Below are positions 10,120 through 21,690 of a stretch of DNA of 64,000 bases, in pieces. The position numbers and the translations under genes were made by a program. The notes beneath the pieces are model-generated. The model searched no databases, was not told the DNA's origin, and saw only the letters and a list, made by a program, of their open reading frames with translations. Each line of letters opens with the position of its first letter. Position 1 is the first letter of the stretch. Source of the stretch: Phytophthora colocasiae (taxonomy: Eukaryota; Oomycota; Peronosporomycetes; Peronosporales; Peronosporaceae); the NCBI GenBank assembly GCA_018806915.1, contig JAGKQI010000070.1, positions 62,001 through 126,000 of the forward strand, written 5' to 3'.

Positions 10120-11640
10120 TCGAGTCTGGCCGCCGCTCCTCACCATGAATTCGCGCCAAGTTTGTCTGACAACAGCTTCGGTAGGTGATGAAAAGTTAGA
10201 GGTGATTGCGTGATGTTGCGATCAAATGATAGCCATTTGCATGAAGACATTGCAACATCTTCAGGGAAAAATGCGTAGACTTTACGCGTGCTTTGACAAT
10301 TCTCTACCTCCTTCTAGTCGGAGGGCTTGAAGCGGGATAATTTTCCGGGAAACGGCCAATAGTTTGTTCGATATATTTACTTATTCTGTATATACAGAAT
10401 ACAACGCCAATATAATAGGGTTAAGAGGTTTGACTATGTAGCATCATGCTACATCCGGTTTGGAGGGGTTAAGGATGTAGACTCTATCCAACATCCAACT
10501 TGTGTTGAACGAGACAACAGTACGCTGGTACTTTTTGCGCTTCTTTCCCTGGCTGTGAATACGCGGACTCCCCATGACGGTGTGTGATACCTACCAAATG
10601 AGTGTTCGTCTGTATTATCAATAGACCTCCAAAACAGATATCGATCACTACCGCAAAAGCTGCTTCTATGCCGAGGTCTCAAGTGCGACATGGCGGGTAC
10701 TCAATTTATGGCGGGTACTCAACTTTTGGCCGGTAGCTAGCCAATATTGAAGCATGGGCCTTGCTGAGAAATAGCTGTTAGTCGGGATCCACCACAGCAT
10801 CGGCTCATATTCACTGCTGTTTTTTGTATCACTAGAAAGTTTTCGGGAACCACATTTATTAATATCTAAAATAAATAAATAAATCGGGCTTTCATCGGTT
10901 TTGTTTGCGGAACTCCGAGTTCCCGCCAACTGGTTCATGCAATAAAGTGTGAGAGGGATCACACACCACTTCACACAGAGGAAGGCCTGGAGTATACAAA
11001 CTCCTAGCAAACGGCAGTTACTTCGCCCCCAAATCTTTGGGGAGACTAATTAAATTGTAGGTAGAATTAAGACTGAATATATTACAAATTCTTGTTAGCT
11101 TGGTCTGCAATACCAACTAAAAGATAGCTTTCGTAAAACCTATATAGAAGGTAATTGGTGGCAACGGAGCCACCCACCATGTGTCACCATAATGTGTGAA
11201 ACACCAAATGTAACCCCATTTCACTCCCGGTGGGAGGAAATACAGAAGATCTAGAATTATCTTAAAGTTTCAAGGTTCATCGCCTTCTTTTACGACTTCT
11301 AAAAGCCTAACTGCTGGAGGTGATCTACGTCAACTACTGTGATTCCAGAGCGTTAGATAGGGTTGGTTATGAAACAAGTTGCCGAGCCATATTTACACCA
11401 TGTTGCGGTGTTGATCACCCTATTGATGCCAATGCAACCAGAAAGAGAACGTTGTCGGAGGTGTCTTATTGATTTTTCTTGTGCAAATTGCAAAGTAAGC
11501 AAAGCGAGTAAGAGTTAAAAAAAATAACACCAGTCAATCATTTCTGTTTAGCCGAACGTTTTCATAGAAATTTCTACTGAAGATCTCTGATTGATGTGAA
11601 AGATTGATTTTCAGTTAAATACTCTTGCAACAAAAACCGT
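10120..11640. other. No supported gene
   Basis: AT-rich DNA with short palindromes (TATTCTGTATATACAGAATA near 10383; CTATGTAGCATCATGCTACAT near 10434). Minus-strand open frames at 10449-10691 and 10666-11010 have no recognisable domain. A Lys-rich alternative frame at 10450-10590 (KKRKKYQRTVVSFNTSWML) looks protein-like but has no clear boundaries. Probably transposon debris. Confidence 0.4.
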
Positions 11641-11644
11641 CGCA

Positions 11645-12674
11645 ATGATGAAGCTACACTCTGCTGTGTACGGTGAAGCAATCATATTTTCCATCATCAT
11701 CGAGCTTAACTCCATGGAGGAAAGGCCACTGTTAACGAGAAGAAACACGTCAGCAAGTGTTTTCAAGTTGATTTGGCGGAGTTAACGCTCTAGTTGAAGG
11801 ACCGTGACGGAACAAAATGGCTGAAAGATGACACCCGTTTGGGTGATCTATTACGAGGTAGCGTTAGTTCTGATGTACGAGAATGTGCGAGTGGTGTGAG
11901 TGGTGTGTCCTCTTGTTAAATTCTACTTTGAGGCGATCTTCCACCCTAGTGACGGGGACATCCATGTGCTGGTGGACCTTCTAAAATCAGTGGTTGATGT
12001 TGGGGGACCACTAATGAAGACGACAAGACTGGAGCAGCACCTCATTCCATTCGTAGGACCATTATACATCGATGGGCATGCAATTTCGTATGATACGATT
12101 GACGGCTTTACACGGATCAAGGACGGTTTCTTGAAGCAAGGTCTCCCTAGCGAGTCATCATTATTGTTGTACAGACCGCCACAAATTGAGAAAACGTCAT
12201 TTGCGGTTCACGTCATGGAAATTAATCGACCAAGACAAAGGTCACATATGCGTATTTTTCGAGGTGCCGCTTGAATCTACCCTGGCTACCAAGGAGATAT
12301 TCAGGAAGCAACTGGGAGGCGCGCATTAATGTCAGTCGCCGAAATGCATGCAAAGATTAAGATTCGTTCATGGCTTTAGTGAAAAATCGCGCAGGCCAAG
12401 ACAGAGAGCAGTTTGTCTGATTGTGAATTATTGTGAATTAAATCTGCCCCCTAGTACACTGACGAAAAGGTTTCTGCTTGCACTTCGACTTTGGAAAGAG
12501 GAGTCGTATTTTCGTGGGTTTCTTGGGATTGGAAGTCTTGAGTTAGTGAATCACTACAAGATATTGCGAGGAGATTGGAACTGGAGTTGGTACAACGTTT
12601 ACGAAAAGGTTGAAACAGAGCCGTTTTCAGTGGAGCAAATTGGTGCGTTTTTCAACATCTCAAGCGTGTTATGA
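11645..12674 (+). pseudogene. Crinkler (CRN) family effector pseudogene
   Basis: CRN proteins are oomycete host-targeted effectors with an N-terminal ubiquitin-like header (LFLAK-type), a DWL region and an HVLVxxP boundary before variable C-terminal domains. Here an ATG at 11645 opens a header-like start (MMKLHSAVYGEAIIFS). A second frame carries DGTKWLKDDTRLGDLLRG, a segment typical of the header. The frame from 11900 has DIHVLVDL at the expected header boundary, followed by a CRN-like downstream segment (SLLLYRPPQIEKTSF). There is a TAG where the LFLAK-type core would be, further stops, and frame changes near 11760, 11890 and 12265, so it is non-functional. Transposon debris flanks it. Family assignment rests on motif order and spacing, not a database search. 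Confidence 0.7.
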
Positions 12675-12766
12675 ATTCGATTATTCAATTCAAATTCGAA
12701 TCATGGATCACTACAAGATATTGCGAGGAGATTGGAACTGGAGTTGGTACAACGTTTACGAAAAGG
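12550..12766 (+). repeat. Exact 60-bp direct repeat at the end of the CRN pseudogene
   Basis: Bases 12550-12609 and 12707-12766 are identical over 60 bp, offset 157 bp, so the second copy is out of frame. The first copy codes HYKILRGDWNWSWYNVYEK in the CRN-like frame; the second lies past its stop. This is a recent local duplication or slipped repair. Confidence 0.9.
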
Positions 12767-13321
12767 ACACGTTTTGATGAGAGTTTGGAGAAGATTTGGT
12801 GTGTATCAAGCAATAAAGGAGAATAAAGTACTTCACACATAAAAAAGAAAATAACTGTTGGAAATAGATAGCATTGCAAAAAACGTACAGTCTTATTGTT
12901 TAGGAGCGTGGGGTTGAGATTCTGGATTAGTTTCCTTGGAAGTGAAATTCTCTTATAAAGCTCCTGGTATCGGCAGCTTGTCGAGAAACTTGGAAGAGAA
13001 TGGTTACGCAGAGAAACTCGAAGTTTTTGCGTAAAAAGACACGCCTTGTTCTGATGGCTCTGTTTTCGCTTCCGCGACACTTTTTTTTTAGCACTCTTGG
13101 AGCAGCCATCATTTTTAGGACGCCGTGTTTTGAGTAGGATGTCACTAGAACATTCTTGGATCCACAGTAACACTTAGCTTCTCTCTCTCCCCCCCCCCCG
13201 TTTTCACCTTGGTCTTCACCTTGAGCTTTGCCTTGGGATGCATCTTTGAGAAAACTACAATCGAAAAACACAGCAAACGTTTAGCCCAAATTGGTCGGAT
13301 CTAATTTTGACAGGGCCTTTT

Positions 13322-13884
13322 TTACCTGGAGGGAGCAATGAGTTGATACCAGATTAGCACCACTACAACGAGATGATGATCTTCGTCCATGCCATAACCA
13401 ACCAATTTAGTGGATGTCCTCATCAAGGCTTCCTTCTTCTCATAACTACTAATGTTTTTGTAAACTCGAAGGTCAAAAGCTTCTTTTATTCCACGTACAT
13501 GGCATTCGTGATAGATAGCCTGTAAAGCAGTTTGTAGCCCCGCAACAGTGTTTGAATCTGAGCGAGGGACAGGGGCTGCGTTAGTTTTCCTCACTCTGCC
13601 AGCAATAAGTCGGCACCAGATCTTTGGCGCTACTACCACGAGAGCACTGCTTTTTGCTTTACCCCAGGAGCGTATCTCCGTCATTCCACGTAACTGTTCA
13701 CCCAACTTTTTGAATACCTTGAGCTCCGTCACGGCGACTCCTTTAAGGCATTTATTGAGACATTCTTGTGGGCCCACAAGCTTGTTACTGAGTTGAGTCA
13801 CCGTTGCGTCTGCAGGAAGAGATACATCGTCCTCAAAAATCACCTCGGATCCACACCTGTCCACCGTCTCGAACCAGTGGAAAG
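13322..13884 (-). pseudogene. Possible CRN-like or ubiquitin-fold protein with an internal duplication
   Basis: An open minus-strand frame (180 codons from a GTG at 13864, open a little further upstream but without an ATG). It has two similar halves, each ending in a hydrophobic strand followed by a matching tail: SALVVVAPKIWCRLIAG and HHLVVVVLIWYQLIAP. The LVVVxP strand recalls the end of CRN header domains, and a CRN pseudogene lies 650 bp away. I infer a distant header-type fold, not a proven CRN. A Lys/Arg-rich frame (13271-12927) lies downstream and is not clearly part of it. No start codon, so probably a fragment. Confidence 0.35.
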
Positions 13885-13949
13885 CTTTGGTGCAAAGACA
13901 CTTTTTGTTTGCAGAGTAAAACTCAAAGTAAGATCCACAAGCATGTAAT

Positions 13950-15960
13950 CAGGAGAAAATCATCAGCGAAAACCTTTCACGTCAGGATGTGCCAGCAGCA
14001 TTTGTGGTATTTGTGCTCTTTGATCACAAGTTTAGAGTGCCTGTGTTTGGGAAGGAACGCTGCGTACGCGGCCATAGCGCGCCACACTCGCGTACCCCTT
14101 TCATTTTGTCTTTTGTTTATCTTCTTTGAGTACTGTGCGTTTTTCACTTGAACCTGTGTAGATGGACCGGCTACCCCGGAACAGTGGGCGGGGCCAGTTC
14201 ACCATTCACCGTATGTCGAGCCATGGCCCATGAGGCCGATTCTTAGAGCGTGTTCGAGGTGTACTATTAGTACTTCCTCATCGTGTTAGTAATTAGCCGG
14301 CCGCCGCCCGGCAGTAAGCGGGTGTTGCATCGCTGCACAGGTATCTATTCATTTTCGTATACCAAGAATGATTAGGTGTGGATCATGCACTCGTAACTGA
14401 ACGTGCCCCAATCACATATACATGCCCACCTCTATATCCCTGCAAGTATTTAAACGTCTATGGCTCCATTTGAGGTACAAGCACATACAAGCGCATCCTA
14501 CTAATCTACCGGTTGTAACTGCGCGTATGCTCTAAATGTCTGCACATCTGCCGTACCATACACATATACTCTTTCATACATATCACATATACATGCCCAC
14601 CCCTATATCCCTACATGTACATGTGTACATGTACTCTTGCCCTAACGTGGTCATTGACGCAGACTCACCGATGTAGGCATACTGTTTGACACCGCGTTCA
14701 ACATCACTTCCTTCCTCTACAATAATGTATTATTGAAAATGAACCATCCGTTACACGTAGTCGTATATATCTGGAATATGCATATTGAAGCTTTGTGTGG
14801 ATATCTACTGAGGTACACACGCAGAGTTTCACATCTTTTTACCCTCTCCCCCCACCGCCATGGTGCTGCTGATGTATAACATCATCTCCGAAAACTCGAT
14901 CTCCATAGATTTCCGAGAAGTACCCTCTTTTCTAAACTAAAACGTGATGGGCTAAAGAGAATTTTCTTTGCAGGATGTTCATATGGATGAATATCATTAG
15001 ATCTCTGCTATAATTAATTATACTAAAAACAACTACCAATAAACGTAGTCTCCGAATTATAACCCAATCACCCTATCTACACATTGTTAGGAAATCAGAA
15101 GGCGGTTGTCTAGGTTATTGAGTTTGCACCTCCCGCTCTGACATATCAAGTCGATGCGCTACTCAAGATATTAATATACCGATACACAGAGCTAGTCAAT
15201 CGCATATTTCACGAATAACTCTCAAGCTCCGACAACGCCGACTCAAGATAAGCCTCAAAGATCTCGCTCCAGCAAACACTAAGCGTGCTGGCAAACACGC
15301 AGTGCGAATCTTCCTCAAGCAAGTTCCTCGAAGAAGAGGAGGTAGCGTGACAGTACCTCGAGACGTGTATGCTCCGCGATAACGGCTCTCATCTTGGAGC
15401 CGGTCGTGGACAAGTCCAGCATGTACCTCTCATTCAAGAGAGGTCAGAAGGGCAAGCTTCTCTCCAGACACTTGGTCATCGTGAGGCCGATAACTAGCTG
15501 TTGAAACAATTCCCACAGCATCGAGTGACAATCTAGCGTTTCCTTAAGAAAGGATAAGTACTGGAGCTTCACTGTATGAAGCAGGAGTTTGGAGTGTGTG
15601 TCAACATGGTCCCAGCATTCACCAACTCTGCGCTGGAGCAAATGATGAAGTATCTGTACTCGACCGCCGTTACTTACGCTGACTACCAGGATGCTTCGCT
15701 AAAGTGCTTGCTCTGATTCTAATTCAGACACGCGTCGGACCTCGCCCTACTCCGCAAGGTGGATCTCTCGATCAGCTTGAGCTACATCTTCTTCGTCCGT
15801 TTCATCCGTATCAAAGCATTGGAAGAATAAGGCCGACGAAGGCTTCATCACACGTCCACATCTCGCCATTGCTCTCGCTTTGGCTACTCAGACATCGCCA
15901 ACGCTATCGTTGCTCAGCCAACTTCCCGAGCAATTAGCCTCTCCCCAGTTGCATTAGCTC
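13950..15960. other. No supported gene; short direct repeats
   Basis: Mostly non-coding. A roughly 35-bp unit (ATCACATATACATGCCCACC, then CTATATCCCT) occurs at about 14411-14446 and 14582-14617 with small differences. CATGTACATGTGTACATGTA-type palindromes lie near 14613. Short open frames at 15444-15641 and 15704-15937 show no domain. Confidence 0.4.
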
Positions 15961-15989
15961 CTGCCACTCCACGGATTGACCTGATCGGC

Positions 15990-16790
15990 CATCCTGAAGT
16001 TGTGCTGTCTTCACGAACCAAAACTGACTCGGTCAAGAACGACCAAGGCCAAGATACAGTGCCTGGTGTGCGCAGTCACGTAAACCGTGTTCTTGATCAT
16101 GTTGCTGGGAAAGCTGGTGTGGCTGAGCGGTTGGGATCACTCGTTTCAGCGTCGAGGAGTACAGCACGCGAATGGTGCTGGCTTGTGTGCTCAGTCGATT
16201 TTCGCATGAAATATAAAAGCGACGAGCAAGGCATTCGCGTACGTTCAACACGCCATCCGAAGACCACAAGGTGGACCACGTCTTTAGTGGCCACAACTCG
16301 GAACAAGCCGTCGAACTGCTATCGCTTGATGTTTTGCACCGAACGAAGCTTCGATTTTAAGGGCCCCATGACTCCGACATCCAAAGGTAGGCAGCCGGAT
16401 GTCGAGTTCTTAGGTAGAAGTTTTAGATACGAGAAGCGATGACCCGCAGCAATACTTTCCGCCTCTGTTGACACGTGGCAGTCGAGATTGTCAAAGAGAA
16501 GGAAAGAAGGTTCCTCAATTTCAACTGTAACGAACGCCACGCACGACTGCTCATCCATGCCTTCAGCTGAACTGCATAATGGTGGCCTGGCTCTGGTCCT
16601 TCATGAAGACGACGAGCTCTTTTGAAAAGGGGTTTAGATCAGACAGTCCTGTTGTACGTGCCAGGGTCTTGTCAGACCCTGTAAGGCGAGTATGCTCTCC
16701 TTGTTAGCTTGCCAGCCATCTAGTGTTCGACGATGCACGACAAATGCCTTAGCCGTTCCACGTAAGCTGAGCCCTGCAGACTTAGTGAGT
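15990..16790 (-). pseudogene. pogo/Tigger-like transposase remnant
   Basis: Minus-strand frames run from an HTH-like segment (FVVHRRTLDGWQANKESILAL, in pieces, near 16750-16690) to the DDE-superfamily core: SFLLFDNLDCHVS holds a catalytic Asp, and LPKNSTSGCLPLDVGVMGP is the usual following block near 16400. Downstream, another frame has a degenerate C-terminal helix region. Several frame changes and a stop near 16620 make it a pseudogene. A plus-strand frame over 16002-16442 is its shadow. The neighbour to the right is a gypsy LTR fragment. Confidence 0.7.
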
Positions 16791-16859
16791 ACCCCCCACC
16801 CCCCGCGCTTTTTTATTGACTGAGTAGTGATATTGTCGGTGCTAGACGAGAGGAGCTTT

Positions 16860-17109
16860 TGTAACGGGGTTACACGTACAAGCGGTTCTAACAGTTGCGA
16901 TAACTGTTAGAGGTTGGAAACGGACCTCAGACCTTGGTGTGCTGTACACACCAATGGCTACATGGGCGGACCACATTATTTGTTTATATTTGATTTAAGT
17001 ATACTTATTTAAGTAAGTATATTTAAATTAAGTCTAACCTAATTGTACGCTTCTTCATACACGTAAGCGCGCATGTACGCCACCTAATAGGTCTAAGCAG
17101 ACCCATTAC
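16860..17109 (+). repeat. Internally deleted solo gypsy LTR, opposite orientation
   Basis: Starts TGTAACGGGGTTACACGTAC and ends GCAGACCCATTAC, matching both ends of the reverse complement of the copy A/B LTR. It is only 250 bp instead of 460, with the middle missing. It also keeps the AAGTATACTTATTTAA-type tract. Orientation is opposite to copies A and B. No internal element sequence flanks it. Confidence 0.85.
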
Positions 17110-17239
17110 TGCTTTCGCTTGGTATAGCTCGCTCTCCTAGGTCTTCCGACATAGGCGATTTACGAAATCACTGGCTCACAAATACTTAAATTATTGGAGT
17201 AAACTTATTAGACAAAATATTAAGAATTAAACCGTCACG

Positions 17240-18110
17240 ATTGGATAATATTATTTGACCGTTAGATTCTGTCCGCACGTTGCATTCTGTCCGTCTGTGT
17301 ATAGGGATAACGTCCTTGAGCTGGGTGATATCTCGGAAAATAGGCTGCTATCGTTTCTAGCCTCGCACCACATCAACGCTAGCGGAGTACAGAACGCCCT
17401 CAAGTACTTGCGTATGCCCCACAAAGCCCGGCCGCCTCTACGCTGTTATTACTGGGCACAAGGAGTTGTTAGCCGCTGGCCGCATTGTTGACCTGTGCTT
17501 GCGCCTGGGCATACTACCAACATCCTTGAATTAATACCCTTCGCGTAATTACGCGTAAAATTACCTTTCGTTCACTGCACTGTTCATTGATCTTTGCGTA
17601 CCATTCTGCTTGTCACCTTATTTATTTTATCGCCATCTGAACGACGCTGTCGCTGTGCTTACATCCAAGCCTACAAAGGCCTTCGTTATCTCCGTGAAGA
17701 AGTTCAAGACACTGGTCGTCACTGCTAGCAAGTCGTGTGAGAGCGACGAAGCCATCTGTCATCTACGCGTTACTATGAATACGATCGTCGCGTCAGCCAT
17801 CCTTCTTCCTGAGGCTATCGAGGTTATCATTGCATCGCTGTCCAAATGTAAGAAGCGCAGAGTCCACCATGAAGATGTCCATGAGTGGTTGTCCTTCAGA
17901 TGTTGAAGCCACAGCGGATGAGGCGGAAGACTCTCCTTAGGGACATTACATTAACAAGTTGCTCAATTGGAAGCACGAGAAGCTGTTTACATACTACCTG
18001 GACAACTGGCAGCCGACGTGGGAGACGAAAAAAAAATTGAACGAGGCACTCGTCGCCGGTTTCGACAAGGAACAACGTCTTATTATGAGCAATCCCAACT
18101 TCCAAGACTA
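17240..18110 (+). other. Degenerate coding remnant with a possible chromodomain-like tail
   Basis: Short open frames (17255-17491, 17610-17906) with no recognised domain. At 17960-18110 another frame reads FTYYLDNWQPTWETKKKL and ends at a stop near 18111, which has the Trp spacing of a retroelement chromodomain tail. This is weak; it could be chance. Confidence 0.2.
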
Positions 18111-20620
18111 AGCTGTAGAGGACAACTCACTGAATGAGAGAGATAATTTAGCGACAGTAACCTAAAGCTCGAACGCATAGTTTATTACAGCGTTTAGAAG
18201 ATGAGTGGTAGCTCGTTGGGAGATGTAAGCTTACCATCCGACTGGAACAGCTTCTGAGAATGCAAATATGCAATGTGAGTCCAGCATCGAACTCAAAGCT
18301 TAGTCTCCTTGTGCGAAACAGCAATGTTAACCACAACGCAAACTAGCACACCACGCAATAACAGCAGTGGCGGCTGCGTGAAATACGAACACGCAGATAA
18401 TAAAATACGTAGAATAGACAGAAATTACTTGCGTGGCACGTGGAAAAAAGGTAAGATTGAGTGCACGCTAAACATAGAAACCAGAAATTTGTCTTGCGTA
18501 TTTACACGTAAAATCTCGTCGTAAAAAATGCTAGGCGAGTCCAAATAGTGGACCCCGATTGGCCTCATTTGCTAATTTGCCACGGAGCGCTCACATGTCT
18601 CCATGGCTATATGAGGCTGAAAACAGCCTGAATCAGTTTTTGTCGTTTGGCCCGGCTCACAGAGCGATTTAGGCCCTGTAACACCGCCAATAAACGGACG
18701 TCAACCGCTCGCAACCACGCTTCGTTGTTCGAGTAGGGGACTGTCGAGGGTCGGTGCTATGATTTTAAGGAAGTTTCTAGGAACCCATGAGACCAAGGTG
18801 CCAACAAACACCTTTAGGTGCGAAAACGAAATGAGATTGGGTCTCTGCAAAACTAAAAAAAAGGCTTCAGCAAAAGCAACCCCACGTTTTAGTGCGCCAG
18901 CAAACAGATTTTGGTGGCTCGTTAAAAAAGATTTGATATCGCACAGACAGGCTCCATGATTCTAAAATAACTAGCGCAATTCAAATTTATGCGTGTGGAG
19001 TTTAATTCAAATTTGCTCGGACAGATTTAATCGACTCTAAATTACTCATGCCGAGTTAATTAGGATGAAGTAGAATAATTTGCGGCTACTCAAATGTATT
19101 CTTACGGAGTTAATCTAACCCAAGGATTCAAATTGCAGTCCAACATCTGCTTCCTCTTTCCAATTCGTCAGGGAAATACCACGCATTGCCTGGTAACTAC
19201 TAGCTGAGCATGAAACATGCGGGGAGTGTACAAGCACCGAGGATCGACATTTTGCTGCTCAGGGGTCTACTTGAAGCAAAAACTTTAAATGCCAAATTTG
19301 TGACGCCGACACGAAATGGTTGAGCGTAGACTCGAACGCATCAGCCCACGTTGCGCGGCAATCAAGGCTGCACACGACGACTCTCAGTGCAGTGTGCAAT
19401 GGAAGTACTGGACGTGTACATCAAAGCGGAAAAAGTACCGTACATGTAATGTCTGATAACATGCACAAGATTTCATTCGCAGCCTCACAAAGCATTAGGA
19501 AGGACGGTCGGGTGGGTGAAGCGAAACGCCGAAGATTTCTCGGCATCTCAACAACTTGATGTTCTGTAGCTTGACACAGTGCATGCAAGTACGTATTCCG
19601 CGAGGGTCACTCATCTTCACCTCAGTTTGCTTGCTAACGTGTCTAAATTATGTCCAATTTCATCGTGTAACAGGCAGGTGACCTCACAGAAGCCAAACCC
19701 AATATCTAGCGAGCTCGAGGCAAACCACTACATTACTCCGTCCCAGGCTATCTGGTACGTCAGAGTACAAATGTTTGTCCCTGACGGTCTAATTGCATGA
19801 CTTGGTGGTGCAGGTCCTCAACAACACCTCACCAGTGTATGAAGCATCCTATAACATGCAACAACTCTTCCATGAGATGCTGAGATGGCCAGGGACAGTG
19901 TTCGGTATAACATTGCGGGTATAATTAAACTTTGGTGCGTTGAGTTGGATGCCAATATGGATTATTTGCATTTTGAAAGCTCGTGTTACAGTTATCTACT
20001 ACAGGAAAGCGATGTGTTTAAATTTGAATGAATTAAGCTCATCCAGTGGCAGTCTCTATCAAATCTACATTATTGATGTTATCTTGTGGATGTTTAAGCA
20101 TGCTGGAACGATGTTCTTCGACCTGTGTCATGTTGAGCCCACAAACCGTCGAGATTATCTTTGACGCTTGATTCTTGTACCAGCTGCTTCTCTGCTAGGT
20201 GTCTTGACACTTGACGTACATGTAGTAAAGAATATAAATCCGCAGTCTACTTCATTCCTCTGTTGCGGCTTTGTATCAAACACTCCATAGCGCCATTCGC
20301 AACTGGCCGCGACATTTGTACGAACATAGCGTTCCTTGAAATGGTACACTTCATGGATTTGAAACCTTCCAGACTATTTGGGGCGCCTTTCCTAGAAGTG
20401 ACAAGAAAGAGTCCTGATGGACCTTCTCGTTGTTCATTCCACAACTGCAAAACTCTAGTGATCTTCGGCGCAGATAGAGAGCAGGATATAGGGAAAGGAT
20501 TGCCATTCGAAACTTCCTCACAAGCTGTCATAGCGAGCCGCCTTGTCATGTTTTCGCGCATGCTCTACCTCAATAGACAAGTAGATAATAGAATTGCATG
20601 TGTAGACTAACCCAGGACCC
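18111..20620. other. No supported gene
   Basis: About 2.5 kb of AT-rich DNA. Short frames on both strands (18309, 18759, 19320, 19579, 19940, 20247, 20263) lack domains and overlap one another. A GAGTTAAT/TTCAAAT-rich patch lies at 18960-19130. I see no repeat boundary or RNA gene. Confidence 0.4.
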
Positions 20621-20623
20621 GAA

Positions 20624-21068
20624 TCACGTAGCGACCGATACAACAATAATAACTGTTGCTGTTAGCCGTTGCAACGACCATAGATTATCCACATCGTCCA
20701 GAAAAATAAACTTCTCATCACCTTCTCTGGACCATTTCAGTAGCAGGGAGTTAGGTTGCATTCTCTTACGTAAAGAAGATTTCCTGGGTGGTGGAAACGG
20801 CTTGGCTGGAGAAGATGCTGCTTCCAACGAGCTGCCTCCCGAAGCTCTACCCACACCAGCGTCGCTGTCACCGCTAATTCCAACTTCACCCAGCAAACGT
20901 CAAGGTCCTTTGAGAGGATTTGCGCTTGTTCAGCAGGAGCGGTGTCTCTTGGAATACTTGGTTGAGAAGGATAGTCAGGATTGTATTGCTTAATAAAACG
21001 GCGAGCTTGCGGTCACTCCCCAGGACTTCGTCTAAGTTTTCAGGATAAAGCTTCAACCAATCTCTCAT
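20624..21068 (-). other. Possible minus-strand coding remnant beside the orphan ORF
   Basis: Frames 21068-20886 (MRDWLKLYPENLDEVLGSDR) and 20896-20624 (Ser/Pro/Lys-rich, ending SLQRLTATVIIVVSV) follow one another but are out of frame, with a plausible third frame bridging them. No domain recognised. The plus-strand frame over the same bases (20598-20993) is less protein-like. It may be an old transposon accessory protein. Confidence 0.25.
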
Positions 21069-21109
21069 AGCAGACTCCTTTATCCCTAAAGTACAACGAC
21101 GGTCCTATC

Positions 21110-21601
21110 ATGACCACACCGAAAGAGCTTTACCGGGCAACAATCTTCGTTCTTCAACCGGACAAGCTGCGCGGACAGAAGAACAGGTTTGGAGCGCGCT
21201 TTGAGGAAGTGATGGCGCACTGGGATAATACTGCCAGGGCCTTCAACCCTTTTGGAGATGGACTGAAGGCCGATATCGACATGAAGCCCCAAGCGGAACT
21301 CGACGCTATGACGGATGTGGAGTATTCCAATGAGCGCCGGCGTGTAGCTTTGGCACGTAAAGCAAAGGCCCAGACTGAAAGCGACTTTGAGACGCTGACA
21401 GCAAACTTTCGAGACTATTTTAAGATCGTGGAGCGCTACATGAGAGCAAGGGACCGACGCCTGACTGAATTTCAAGCTCGGAAGGACAAGGCCGAAGACG
21501 AACAAGTGACTAAGTTGAAAAAGATCATCTCGAGACTGGAGAGCATTGGGCCATGGGCTACCTTTCAGCAGTATAAGGAATCGTACCTGAAGGCAAAGTA
21601 G
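21110..21601 (+). CDS. Orphan ORF, 163 aa, charged and helical, unknown function
   Basis: Uninterrupted frame from ATG to stop, 163 codons, in a region where almost every other frame is broken. It is rich in Arg, Lys, Glu and Asp with long predicted helices (LARKAKAQTESDFETLTANF; ARDRRLTEFQARKDKAEDEQ), suggesting a coiled coil. No transmembrane segment, signal peptide, zinc motif or known domain is visible. It ends 90 bp before the Crypton C-terminal end and points towards it. It could be a small host gene, a transposon accessory protein or an exon. No intron signals were needed to read it. Confidence 0.45.
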   Translation: MTTPKELYRATIFVLQPDKLRGQKNRFGARFEEVMAHWDNTARAFNPFGDGLKADIDMKPQAELDAMTDVEYSNERRRVALARKAKAQTESDFETLTANFRDYFKIVERYMRARDRRLTEFQARKDKAEDEQVTKLKKIISRLESIGPWATFQQYKESYLKAK

Positions 21602-21690
21602 GCGGCTTGAAGTAGTTGAGGCTGTAGTGAGACCGTGAGGCCATAAGACTGATCAATTTTACGACGTTTTTTTCATCGCTACTATGGTGT

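Noticed and set aside
16002..16442. Plus-strand frame of 146 codons
   Set aside because: It is the reverse strand of the pogo-like transposase remnant, whose catalytic blocks are clear on the minus strand.
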